Shown here: positions 51,757 through 59,605 of the stretch, piece after piece
Numbering within the stretch: the first letter of the stretch is position 1
Layout: each line of letters opens with the position of its first letter
Origin: Clostridiales bacterium
Lineage (GTDB): Bacteria > Bacillota > Clostridia > Lachnospirales > Lachnospiraceae
NCBI GenBank assembly: GCA_018365455.1
Contig: JAGZJZ010000022.1
Coordinates: forward strand, 1 to 64,000
Reading direction: 5' to 3'
DNA length: 64,000 nt
Notes under the pieces: model-generated
Database searches by the model: none
Seen by the model: the letters and a program-made list of their open reading frames with translations, nothing else
What the model was told of the DNA's origin: nothing
Program-made: the position numbers and the translations under genes

Positions 51757-52479
51757 TTATCGATTTTTATAACGGTTGATATACTTTTTATATTCGTCTA
51801 CAGAACGATTTACGATCAGTTCTTCCGGAAATTCAAAACACTCAAACAACTGGTCGATAAACTGATGATTCCCTACATCTGCAGCACAGTGAGCATCACT
51901 GCCTAAGATAATAGGCACCTGATATTTCTTACACATTTCCAACATTGCGATATCATTCGGAATTGGATTTTCCCTGGCTCCAAGGGGATGTAAGGAATTG
52001 TTGTTAAGTTCTAACAATACCTGATGCTCTTTTGCCCCCAGTACCAGTGCTTCGTAGTCCAGCGGGAAGCGGCTGTCATCGGGATGCCCGATTATGTTGA
52101 TATACGGATTCTTCATGGCATTCAGACATGCCCTTGTATTCTCTTCTCTTGTTCCTGATTTGATGCAGGGTGTGTGCAGGCTTGCAATTGCCACATCCAT
52201 TTTCTTAAGCAGGCTGTCATCCATGTCCAGATTACCGTCATAATCTAAAATATTAACTTCCGCACCGAATAAAACTTCTATCCCACACATGCTGCGCTCT
52301 AAAATACGCAGGTTCATGAAGTAGTACTCATGGCAGGTTCCCGGCATCTTGGGCGCGTGCTCGGTAATGCCCAGCAGTTCCAGCCCCTTTGCCGCAGCCT
52401 GGTAGGCCATTTCGTGTATTGTACTGTATGCATGTCCGCTGGCCAGCGTATGTGTATGTGAATCTAATACGTATTTCAT
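51757..52479 (-). CDS. PHP domain phosphoesterase (YcdX-like phosphatase)
   Basis: A 240-residue PHP-fold metal-dependent phosphatase of the YcdX type: N-terminal SHTHTLASGHAY, EHAPKMPG near 40, IIGHPDDSRFP near 133, the LELNNNSL strand and the C-terminal GSDAHCAADVG, which together bind a trinuclear metal site. Its substrate is unknown. The ribosome site is AGAAGG. The promoter lies about 140 bp upstream, in front of a possible 33-codon leaderless gene. Confidence 0.92.
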   Translation of the reverse strand: MKYVLDSHTHTLASGHAYSTIHEMAYQAAAKGLELLGITEHAPKMPGTCHEYYFMNLRILERSMCGIEVLFGAEVNILDYDGNLDMDDSLLKKMDVAIASLHTPCIKSGTREENTRACLNAMKNPYINIIGHPDDSRFPLDYEALVLGAKEHQVLLELNNNSLHPLGARENPIPNDIAMLEMCKKYQVPIILGSDAHCAADVGNHQFIDQLFECFEFPEELIVNRSVDEYKKYINRYKNR

Positions 52480-52511
52480 CTCGTTAACCTTCTTTCTCTT
52501 CTAACAGCTCA

Positions 52512-52613
52512 TCAAGCTTTATGAGCTTCCAGTACTTCCTGCGGCCAGAAATCAAACTCGCCGGATGGAGTACGTAAGCGCATTAAAAAATATCTTTCTG
52601 TACGCTCTAACAT
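52512..52613 (-). CDS. Possible leaderless 33-residue protein upstream of the PHP gene
   Basis: A 33-codon frame whose ATG begins 5 nt after a perfect TATAAT box, so its mRNA would be almost leaderless. The product (MLERTERYFLMRLRTPSGEF, then DFWPQEVLEAHKA) has a protein-like mix with aromatic residues. No ribosome site is possible upstream. It is either a small gene co-transcribed with the PHP phosphatase or a chance frame; the composition favours the first. Confidence 0.45.
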   Translation of the reverse strand: MLERTERYFLMRLRTPSGEFDFWPQEVLEAHKA

Positions 52614-52617
52614 GGTT

Positions 52618-52646
52618 ATTATACGTGTTTCCTCTGGAAATTTCAA
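52618..52646 (-). promoter_or_regulatory. Sigma-A promoter before the PHP gene
   Basis: Minus strand TTGAAA, 17 bp, TATAAT. Confidence 0.8.
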
Positions 52647-52696
52647 GTTCCGATTTCCCGTTGTGATCATTTTGTATCATGGTGAGTGTCTTTCAC

Positions 52697-52728
52697 AGAA
52701 AAACAGCCCGGCTAAAACACCGGGCTGT
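52697..52728 (-). terminator. Terminator of the OPT-PqqD operon
   Basis: ACAGCCCGG/CCGGGCTGT, a perfect 9-bp stem with an 8-nt loop and UUUUU on the minus strand. Confidence 0.92.
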
Positions 52729-52734
52729 CTGTAA

Positions 52735-53097
52735 TTATTTTTTCTTTTTCTTTTCACTCACATAACCAATAAAATTGTTCTGATACAAGGTCTGAAAAAA
52801 TCTCGTCATACGCTCGTACAACGGATCGGCTTTATCGCCAAACTGTTCTTTCATCTCATTTGCGATTTGAAATACTGTTTTTTTGCCATCCATCAGCTGC
52901 CACGCAAAGCTCCCGTAGTTATCCAGTGTAATATGACTGAATCTGGGTCTTTTAAATACTTTCTGGGCAATCCAATTGTAGAAGCCTCTATTTTCCATGT
53001 GAACGACTACGTTCCCTTTTTTATCCAGATCCCATTCAAACTTGGGATTACAGATTGGAACAAAGTCAAGATAATTCTTCTTGTTTTTCTTTGCCAT
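52735..53097 (-). CDS. PqqD family small protein
   Basis: A 120-residue protein with the PqqD/RRE winged-helix pattern: beta strands around FVPICNPKFEWDLDKKGNVV, then LDNYGSFAWQLMDGKKTVFQIANEM, where the last part is the typical PqqD third helix. PqqD domains bind leader peptides of ribosomal peptides, but here it pairs with an OPT transporter (2-nt gap), so a peptide-binding partner role is only a guess. The lysine-rich ends are unstructured. Confidence 0.82.
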   Translation of the reverse strand: MAKKNKKNYLDFVPICNPKFEWDLDKKGNVVVHMENRGFYNWIAQKVFKRPRFSHITLDNYGSFAWQLMDGKKTVFQIANEMKEQFGDKADPLYERMTRFFQTLYQNNFIGYVSEKKKKK

Positions 53098-53099
53098 TC

Positions 53100-55040
53100 T
53101 TATGCCTTAGCTTTCTTTTCCTTTAGGAATAAAGAGAACTTCAATAATGAGAAGATTAAAAGTGCAAAGAAGATTAATCCAACGATCTTAGCAACACTTT
53201 CCGGGAATATTCCTCCGCCGATTTTTGCAAGGGCATCTCCAAGAGATCCGCCTGACATCGGAATAATAGCAAATACTGCTAAAAGAATACCAATTAAACC
53301 TTCTCCGGCAATCAGACCAGAACAGTAAAGAACACCGCCGTCGATGGCATTTTTCTTCTTCTTCTCGTCCATTCCCTTTTTCTTTTCAATAAATAATCTT
53401 ACAAGTCCACCAGCCATCATAGGTGTGCTTAAGTGGATTGGCAGATATAAACCAACTGCAAATGGAAGTACCGGAATACCTAATACTTCTACTACCAGTG
53501 CGATAAACACACCGGCAAATACCAGGTTCCATGGTAAGTTACCGCCCATAACACCTTCTACTACCATCTTCATCAGAGTAGCCTGTGGTGCAGGAAGTTC
53601 AGCAGAACCATATCCCCATGCTTCATTTAACAGATATAAGATACCGCCGATCGCAATCGCTGCTGCTAATACACCGATAATCTCACCAATCTGCTGCTTC
53701 TTAGGTGTGGCACCTAAAATATAACCTGTCTTTAAATCCTGTGACGTATCGCCTGCAATAGCAGCGATAATACAGATAACAGAACCGATTGCGATTGCAG
53801 CTGTCATTCCGCCCTGTCCAACCTGTCCGGTTGCTTTTAACGCCATAGATGAAATCAACAGAGTTGCAATAGCCATACCGGAAACCGGGTTGTTACTACT
53901 TCCAATCAATCCAACCATACGTGAAGATACGGTTGCAAAGAAGAATCCGAATACTACGATCAGAATAGCACTGAATAAGTTAACCGGAATAATCGGGATC
54001 AGCCAGATAGCAATTGCCAGTGCCAGGATAGAGATAATAATAACCGGCATGGAAAGATCCTGGTCAGTACGAATGCTGGAATTAGCAGCTGCGCCTTTTC
54101 CGTATCCCTTAATAGCATCCTTAAATGTTTTGATAATGAGTGGCAGTGACTTGATTAAGCTTAAGATACCGCCGCATGCTACAGCTCCTGCACCAATGTA
54201 CTTGATGTAGTTAGACCAGATACCAAAAGATCCGCCCTCTTCATAGATCTGAGCGATTGGCACGGTAGCCGGGAACAATGTAACATTTGAACCGAATAAT
54301 ACGATTAATGGCATTAATACAAACCATCCAAGTACACCACCTGCAAACAGATATGATGAAATCTTTGGTCCGCAGATATAACCAACACCTAAAAGCGCTG
54401 GTAATACGTCCATACCAACACCCGCTCCTTTGTAAGCAGGAATTTCATAATGTACTTCACTTGGGAATAATTTAAATCCGTCTGTGATAAATTTGTAAGC
54501 TGCTGCGATACCTAAACCGGCAAATACAGTAGAGGCTTTTGCACCACCCTGCTCACCAGCTAAAAGAACTTCCGCACATGCCATACCTTCCGGATATGGA
54601 AGTGTTCCGTGTTCCTGTACAATTAACGCTTTACGAAGAGGTACCATAAAGAGAACTCCTAATGTACCGCCGATAAATGCAATAATTGCGATTTCAAGTA
54701 AAGAAGGTGCAGCTGTTCCCCACTCTTTTGCCCACAAAAATAACGCTGGCAGTGTGAAAATAGCTCCTGCAGCTACAGACTCACCGGCAGAACCAATTGT
54801 CTGTACCATGTTGTTCTCCAATACGGAGTCTTTTCTCAAAATGACGCGGATAACGCCCATTGAGATAACGGCTGCTGGAATTGATGCAGATACGGTCATA
54901 CCTACACGAAGACCAAGATACGCATTCGCACCGCCGAACAGAACAGCCAGCAATACACCCAGGATGATGGCTGTTGGCGTAAATTCCGGAACTGACTTAT
55001 CAGCAGGAATATACGGCTTGAAACTTTGTTTTTCGTTCAT
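53100..55040 (-). CDS. OPT family oligopeptide transporter
   Basis: A 646-residue membrane protein with about 14-16 helices: N-terminal PEFTPTAIILGVLLAVLFGGANAYLGL (split across the first helix), repeated small-residue helices, a cytoplasmic break after KGYGKGAAA and the conserved GGVLYCSGLIAGEGLIG near the end. OPT proteins import oligopeptides or metal-chelator complexes using the proton gradient. The gene is first in a two-gene operon with PqqD and has a consensus promoter upstream. Confidence 0.93.
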   Translation of the reverse strand: MNEKQSFKPYIPADKSVPEFTPTAIILGVLLAVLFGGANAYLGLRVGMTVSASIPAAVISMGVIRVILRKDSVLENNMVQTIGSAGESVAAGAIFTLPALFLWAKEWGTAAPSLLEIAIIAFIGGTLGVLFMVPLRKALIVQEHGTLPYPEGMACAEVLLAGEQGGAKASTVFAGLGIAAAYKFITDGFKLFPSEVHYEIPAYKGAGVGMDVLPALLGVGYICGPKISSYLFAGGVLGWFVLMPLIVLFGSNVTLFPATVPIAQIYEEGGSFGIWSNYIKYIGAGAVACGGILSLIKSLPLIIKTFKDAIKGYGKGAAANSSIRTDQDLSMPVIIISILALAIAIWLIPIIPVNLFSAILIVVFGFFFATVSSRMVGLIGSSNNPVSGMAIATLLISSMALKATGQVGQGGMTAAIAIGSVICIIAAIAGDTSQDLKTGYILGATPKKQQIGEIIGVLAAAIAIGGILYLLNEAWGYGSAELPAPQATLMKMVVEGVMGGNLPWNLVFAGVFIALVVEVLGIPVLPFAVGLYLPIHLSTPMMAGGLVRLFIEKKKGMDEKKKKNAIDGGVLYCSGLIAGEGLIGILLAVFAIIPMSGGSLGDALAKIGGGIFPESVAKIVGLIFFALLIFSLLKFSLFLKEKKAKA

Positions 55041-55074
55041 GTGTCTTTCTCCCTTTATCTTTTTTGTTCGTGTT

Positions 55075-55104
55075 ATTATAACATGATTTTGTTTATAATA
55101 TCAA
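55075..55104 (-). promoter_or_regulatory. Sigma-A promoter of the OPT-PqqD operon
   Basis: Minus strand TTGATA, 18 bp, TATAAT. Confidence 0.75.
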
Positions 55105-55231
55105 CTAATTTTACATAATTTCTTTAGTATTTGTTAATGTTTTTCATTTATCTTTTAGATTTGTTGGTTTTCTTTGCAACTTTTACGCAATTTTTCATAT
55201 CTTATAGCATTAGAACTTTTGGAGGTAAGTT

Positions 55232-56227
55232 ATGAAAAAAAAGCTTTTACTGCTGGCTGCTGTTACGGTTCTTCTGGCATTGACCTGTATCGGCTGTAAA
55301 AAAGAATCGGACACACTCACCAAAGTTACACTGAATGAAGTGGCACATTCCATCTTCTATGCACCCCAATATGTGGCGATTCAGGAAGGTTATTTCGCAG
55401 AAGAAGGAATTGATCTGGAGCTTGTCACAGGATTTGGTGCGGACAAAACCATGACCGCCGTAGTATCGGGGGATGCCGATATCGGATTTATGGGAAGCGA
55501 ATCAACCATTTACGCCTACAACGAAGGAGCCTCAGATTATGTGGTAAACTTTGCCCAGCTCACACAGCGTGCAGGAAACTTCCTGGTTGCAAGGCAGGAT
55601 ATGCCTGATTTTACCTGGACTGACCTGAAAGGAAAAAATGTTCTTGGCGGCCGAAAAGGCGGAATGCCTGAAATGGTATTCGAGTACATCTTAAAACAAA
55701 ACGGAATCAATCCGGCAGCTGATTTAAATATCGACCAAAGCATTGATTTCGGTTCTACCGCAGCTGCATTTTCCGGCGGCCAGGGAGACTTTACCGTGGA
55801 ATTTGAACCTGGTGCCACTTCTCTTGAAAAAGAAGGCAGCGGTCACGTAGTTGCCTCTCTTGGTACGGATTCCGGTTATGTGCCATACACCGCATACAGT
55901 GCCAAAGGCAGTTTCATCAAGAAGAATCCTGAAATTATCCAGGGCTTCACCGATGCTCTGCAAAAAGGTATGGACTATGTGAATTCCCACACACCGGAAG
56001 AAATCGCAAAAATTATTGAACCCCAGTTTAAAGAAACTGATCTGGCAACCATTACTACCATTGTAAAACGTTATCACGAACAGGAAACCTGGAAAGATAA
56101 CATGGTATTTGAAGAAAACAGTTTTAATCTGCTTCAGGATATCCTGGAAAATGCAGGAGAACTCAGCCAGCGTGCACCTTATGATAAACTGGTTAATACT
56201 AGTTTTGCCCAAAAAGCGGCAAAATAA
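55232..56227 (+). CDS. NMT1/TauA-like ABC substrate-binding lipoprotein (orphan)
   Basis: A 331-residue binding protein with a lipoprotein signal (basic KKK, hydrophobic core, lipobox TCIGC near residue 22). The mature part matches the NMT1/SsuA/TauA group: NEVAHSIFYAPQYVAIQEGYF near residue 40 and then DADIGFMGSES. Ligands of the group include thiamine pyrimidine precursors, sulfonates and nitrate. No permease or ATPase gene is adjacent, so it must work with a transporter encoded elsewhere. Strong ribosome site and terminator. Confidence 0.88.
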   Translation: MKKKLLLLAAVTVLLALTCIGCKKESDTLTKVTLNEVAHSIFYAPQYVAIQEGYFAEEGIDLELVTGFGADKTMTAVVSGDADIGFMGSESTIYAYNEGASDYVVNFAQLTQRAGNFLVARQDMPDFTWTDLKGKNVLGGRKGGMPEMVFEYILKQNGINPAADLNIDQSIDFGSTAAAFSGGQGDFTVEFEPGATSLEKEGSGHVVASLGTDSGYVPYTAYSAKGSFIKKNPEIIQGFTDALQKGMDYVNSHTPEEIAKIIEPQFKETDLATITTIVKRYHEQETWKDNMVFEENSFNLLQDILENAGELSQRAPYDKLVNTSFAQKAAK

Positions 56228-56273
56228 CAATAAAATGCCATCTGCCTCTCTGCAGATGGCATTTTATTGTTAT
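56224..56273 (+). terminator. Very strong terminator-type hairpin
   Basis: A perfect 22-bp stem with a 6-nt loop, arms at 56224-56245 and 56252-56273 (core AAAATGCCATCTGC/GCAGATGGCATTTT). It starts inside the stop codon and has no in-line mismatch. Confidence 0.88.
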
Positions 56274-56357
56274 CGTTGTCTGTTGTCCTGCAATCGATAA
56301 CTGCTCCGGGCCTGTAATTTTTTGCCATAATTAAACCCTACTCTCCTTTTATTTTAA

Positions 56358-57218
56358 TCAGTCAAAATATTTAATGAGCGCCTGGGTACCAAGATCACCG
56401 TCCCCTCTTTTTTCCAGTTCTTCGTATGCCGCAAGGGTCTGATTCAGCACACTTAAGGTCAGTCCATCTGCCTCAGCCTCTTCTTTTGCCAGCTTCATAT
56501 CTTTAATAAAATGCTTGATAAAAAATCCCGGTGCATAGTCCTGTTTCAGCATTTTATCAGCCTGCATTTCCAGCTGCCTGCTTCCTGCCGCCCCTGTCGC
56601 CACGGAATCCAGAACCGTTTGTATATTCAGTCCCTTCTCTTTTCCATAGGCAAATGCTTCGCAGATACCGGATATTGTACCTGCTATCATGATCTGGTTC
56701 ACCATTTTGGTATGCTGTCCGCTTCCGGCTTTCCCTTCCAGATGAATGTTCTTACCCATTGCCTCAAAGATCGGGAGACATTTCTCATATGCCTGTAGAT
56801 CCCCCCCTGCCAATATGGACAGGGTGCCATTTTTAGCACCTACATCTCCTCCGGTAACAGGCGCATCCAGAGCGTAAATCCCGCGTTTTTTGGCTTCTTC
56901 ATAGATGTCTTTGGCTAATTTGGGACTTGAGGTTGTCATATCAATAACATACGTTCCTTCCGAAACATTCTCCAGTATGCCATCCTTTCCAAAATAGACT
57001 TCTCTCACATCTTTTGGAAAGCCTACAATTGTGATCACCGCGTCACAGCCATTTACGCACTCCGGTATAGTTGGATGATAAACGGCTCCTTCTGCTATCA
57101 CATCTTCCGTTTTTGCCTTATTTCTGGCATAGAAAGAAATTTCATATCCCGCTTTCATTAAATTCCTTACCATTGATTTTCCCATAATTCCAACACCGAT
57201 AAAACCAATCTTCTTCAT
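56358..57218 (-). CDS. Beta-hydroxyacid dehydrogenase (HIBADH/tartronate semialdehyde reductase family)
   Basis: A 286-residue NAD(P)-dependent dehydrogenase: Rossmann motif IGFIGVGIMGKSMVRNL at the N-terminus, DAPVTGGDVGAKNGTLSIL near residue 118 (substrate loop) and the catalytic lysine segment GSGQHTKMVNQIM near residue 165. Family activities include 3-hydroxyisobutyrate dehydrogenase and 2-hydroxy-3-oxopropionate reductase; the substrate is not certain. GGAG precedes the ATG at 57218. No linked operon partner. Confidence 0.92.
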   Translation of the reverse strand: MKKIGFIGVGIMGKSMVRNLMKAGYEISFYARNKAKTEDVIAEGAVYHPTIPECVNGCDAVITIVGFPKDVREVYFGKDGILENVSEGTYVIDMTTSSPKLAKDIYEEAKKRGIYALDAPVTGGDVGAKNGTLSILAGGDLQAYEKCLPIFEAMGKNIHLEGKAGSGQHTKMVNQIMIAGTISGICEAFAYGKEKGLNIQTVLDSVATGAAGSRQLEMQADKMLKQDYAPGFFIKHFIKDMKLAKEEAEADGLTLSVLNQTLAAYEELEKRGDGDLGTQALIKYFD

Positions 57219-57378
57219 GTCACCGTCTCCTTTTCCCATAGGGTATTCGTACTGCAGAACTTTTTATGCAGCAGGGGTAAAGCAATAACTTTATTTTACC
57301 TGCACTAATACCTGAATGTCAATAGTTCCTGTTTCGAACCAGGAATTTTAAACTCCTTCTGAACACAGGCTTGAACCC

Positions 57379-58251
57379 TCAGGCACTTTCCAGAATTTTC
57401 AAAAATCCCTGCATTGGCTCAGACAAAAACTTATCCTTATGATAGACCAGATAATTTTGATTCTCCATATAAAGTCCCGCTACCGAAAGCGGCACAAGTT
57501 CATTTCTCTCACATTCTTTTTCCACCAGTATATCTGGCATAACGGTAACACCCAGATTATGTTTGGCTGCCTGAATCAGTGCCTGGGAGTTTACACTGGT
57601 CCAGGCAGGAGTCACAGACAGATTATGTAAGGTCATTGCACTGTGGAAAGTATCCCGTATTGCACTTCCTTTCTCTCTTAGCAGTAATTTCTGCTGTGCC
57701 AGCTCTTCTATCTGCACCTCACCTGCTGATGCCAGAGGATGTCCATTGCCGCACAATACTACAAGGCGGTAAGAAGAAAAGGGAATACAGACCAGATTAT
57801 CTCTGGGAAAAACTCCTTCTATCAGTGCCAGATCCACTTCATTTTGTAAAAGCTTCTCGTTAATCACCCTGGCACTTTCCACTTCCACCCGGACAGGAGT
57901 ATTCTTCCATTGCGCTTCAAATCTCTTTAGCAGGGAGGGCAGCCAGAAATTAGCGATCGTTATGCTGGAACCGATTTGTAAGACAGCCTGCTCTTTTAAG
58001 GAGTCTAGTCCCCCTTCCAGATCATCGTACAAATCCAGTACACGGATGGCCTTGTCTAAAAACAGTTTTCCGAATTCATTCAGATAAATCCGCTTGGATA
58101 CCCGGTCAAACAGAGAATTACCAATTTTTTCTTCCAGATCGTTAATAACATGTGATACAGCCGGCTGGGTCATATACAGTTTTTTTGCTGCTTTTGTTAT
58201 ATTTTCTTCTTCACAGACGATTTTAAAAATTCGAAGATGGCGTATTGTCAT
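57379..58251 (-). CDS. LysR family transcriptional regulator
   Basis: A 290-residue regulator: N-terminal winged helix (MTIRHLRIFKIVCEEENITK, then AAKKLYMTQPAVSHVI) and an effector domain starting near residue 90. It is divergent from the split ChrA-type transporter genes with a 137-bp shared region, the standard layout for a LysR activator and its target. The ligand is unknown. Confidence 0.94.
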   Translation of the reverse strand: MTIRHLRIFKIVCEEENITKAAKKLYMTQPAVSHVINDLEEKIGNSLFDRVSKRIYLNEFGKLFLDKAIRVLDLYDDLEGGLDSLKEQAVLQIGSSITIANFWLPSLLKRFEAQWKNTPVRVEVESARVINEKLLQNEVDLALIEGVFPRDNLVCIPFSSYRLVVLCGNGHPLASAGEVQIEELAQQKLLLREKGSAIRDTFHSAMTLHNLSVTPAWTSVNSQALIQAAKHNLGVTVMPDILVEKECERNELVPLSVAGLYMENQNYLVYHKDKFLSEPMQGFLKILESA

Positions 58252-58331
58252 TTCATACTCCTCCTAATTCATTACTAATTTCTTATGTTCTATATAAAAT
58301 AATATTATTTTAATTATATACCATGTAAGGG

Positions 58332-58337
58332 TATAAT
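58332..58337 (+). promoter_or_regulatory. -10 box of the ChrA operon in the LysR-ChrA intergenic region
   Basis: TATAAT without a clear -35 box, as expected for an activator-dependent promoter; AT-rich partial dyads lie just upstream. Confidence 0.5.
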
Positions 58338-58388
58338 GAAACTGCCAAATGATTATTTGACAATTTATGATGTAAAGGAGATTCACTT

Positions 58389-58952
58389 ATGAAAAAATTA
58401 CCTCTGCTCTGCTGGCTCTTTGGAATTAATTTCTTTATCAGCGCATTTACTTTCGGAGGAGGCTATGTAGTCATTCCCATGATCCGGAAATATTTTGTCC
58501 AAACCAAGAACCTGCTCAGCGAATCGGAGCTTCTGGATATGGCTGCAATCGCACAGTCCTCACCTGGTGCAATCGCCGTTAATCTCTCTGTGCTCGCCGG
58601 CTATAAAACAGCCGGACTAAAGGGTGCCGTTATCAGCGGACTGGCTTCTGTCCTGCCCGCACTGCTCATCTTATCCGTGATCAGTGCCGGTTATCAGGCA
58701 TTTCGTGACAATGCGGTGGTATCCGCCGTTTTAAAGGGAATGGAAGCAGGTGTGGCAGCATTGATCGTAGATTTGGTCTATGATATGTGCCGGGGCATTT
58801 TTAAAGAAGGCAGACTGTTTTTTTCAGTTCTGATTCCTCTTGCTTTTATCGCCAGTTTTTTCCTGCAGATAAACGCAGCTCTTATCATTGCAGTCAGTGC
58901 CCTGTGCTGCCTTGTGGAATGCTTTTTACGCAGAAAAGAGGTGGCTGTATGA
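58389..58952 (+). CDS. ChrA family chromate-type transporter, N-terminal half protein
   Basis: A 187-residue membrane protein of the short-chain CHR family: FGINFFISAFTFGGGYVVIPMI near the N-terminus (the CHR signature) and about six helices, with ESELLDMAAIAQSSPGAIAVN. It forms a pair with the following gene (4-bp ATGA overlap); short-chain CHR proteins work as heterodimers. Chromate efflux is the known family function, but in anaerobes other anions are possible. Confidence 0.92.
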   Translation: MKKLPLLCWLFGINFFISAFTFGGGYVVIPMIRKYFVQTKNLLSESELLDMAAIAQSSPGAIAVNLSVLAGYKTAGLKGAVISGLASVLPALLILSVISAGYQAFRDNAVVSAVLKGMEAGVAALIVDLVYDMCRGIFKEGRLFFSVLIPLAFIASFFLQINAALIIAVSALCCLVECFLRRKEVAV

Positions 58953-59509
58953 CAAAACTTTTGCTCATGCTTTTTTATAGATTTACGCAGATCGGGCTAT
59001 TCAGCATCGGAGGGGGATACGCTACAATCCCTCTGATCCAGGAACAGGTAGTAGAACTGGAACATTGGCTTACCCTGCAGGAATTCACTGATATTATTAC
59101 CATTTCCCAGATGACTCCCGGCCCTTTGGCAGTCAATACCTCTACTTTTACGGGATTGAGAATTGCCGGCATTCCCGGAGCTGTCACCGCTACAATCGGA
59201 TGTATCCTGTCCGGCTTTATCATATCCATATTGCTGTACCGCTTTTTCAATAAATACCGCAACAATCGTTATATGTCACAGGTATTAACCGGATTGAAAG
59301 CAGTATCCGCCGGACTGATTGCATCCTCCGCAGGTGTGATCATTCTGATCGCTTTTTGCGGAACATCAGAATTAGATATTTCTGCACTGCATCCTGATCT
59401 ATTTGCCTGTTTCCTCTTTGGAGCCTGCCTGATACTGCTTCGTAAATGGAAATGGAATCCCATTCTGGTTATGGTGCTTTCCGGTGTTGCTGGTTATTTC
59501 ATCTATTAA
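58949..59509 (+). CDS. ChrA family chromate-type transporter, C-terminal half protein
   Basis: A 186-residue partner of the preceding gene: FTQIGLFSIGGGYATIPLI (CHR motif), then FTDIITISQMTPGPLAVN and six helices. GAGGTGG before the ATG at 58949 replaces an upstream start. Split pairs are the norm in Firmicutes, so this is not a broken gene. Confidence 0.92.
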   Translation: MTKLLLMLFYRFTQIGLFSIGGGYATIPLIQEQVVELEHWLTLQEFTDIITISQMTPGPLAVNTSTFTGLRIAGIPGAVTATIGCILSGFIISILLYRFFNKYRNNRYMSQVLTGLKAVSAGLIASSAGVIILIAFCGTSELDISALHPDLFACFLFGACLILLRKWKWNPILVMVLSGVAGYFIY

Positions 59510-59533
59510 TCTGTCTTATATATTTCCGTACAG

Positions 59534-59577
59534 AAAAAGCAGCCGATTGGATATTGTTAACGATCCAACCGGCTGCT
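59534..59577 (-). terminator. Terminator of the propeller-binding protein gene
   Basis: AGCAGCCGATTGGAT pairs with ATCCAACCGGCTGCT (one mismatch) and is followed by UUUUU on the minus strand. Confidence 0.85.
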
Positions 59578-59605
59578 ATAATTCATCTTTCTTCCTGCTT
59601 GGGTT

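Noticed and set aside
55232..56227. First gene of a complete ABC importer operon
   Set aside because: A very strong terminator follows immediately and the next gene is on the other strand.
58389..59509. Frameshifted single chrA gene
   Set aside because: Two short CHR proteins with an ATGA overlap are the normal heterodimer arrangement in Firmicutes.
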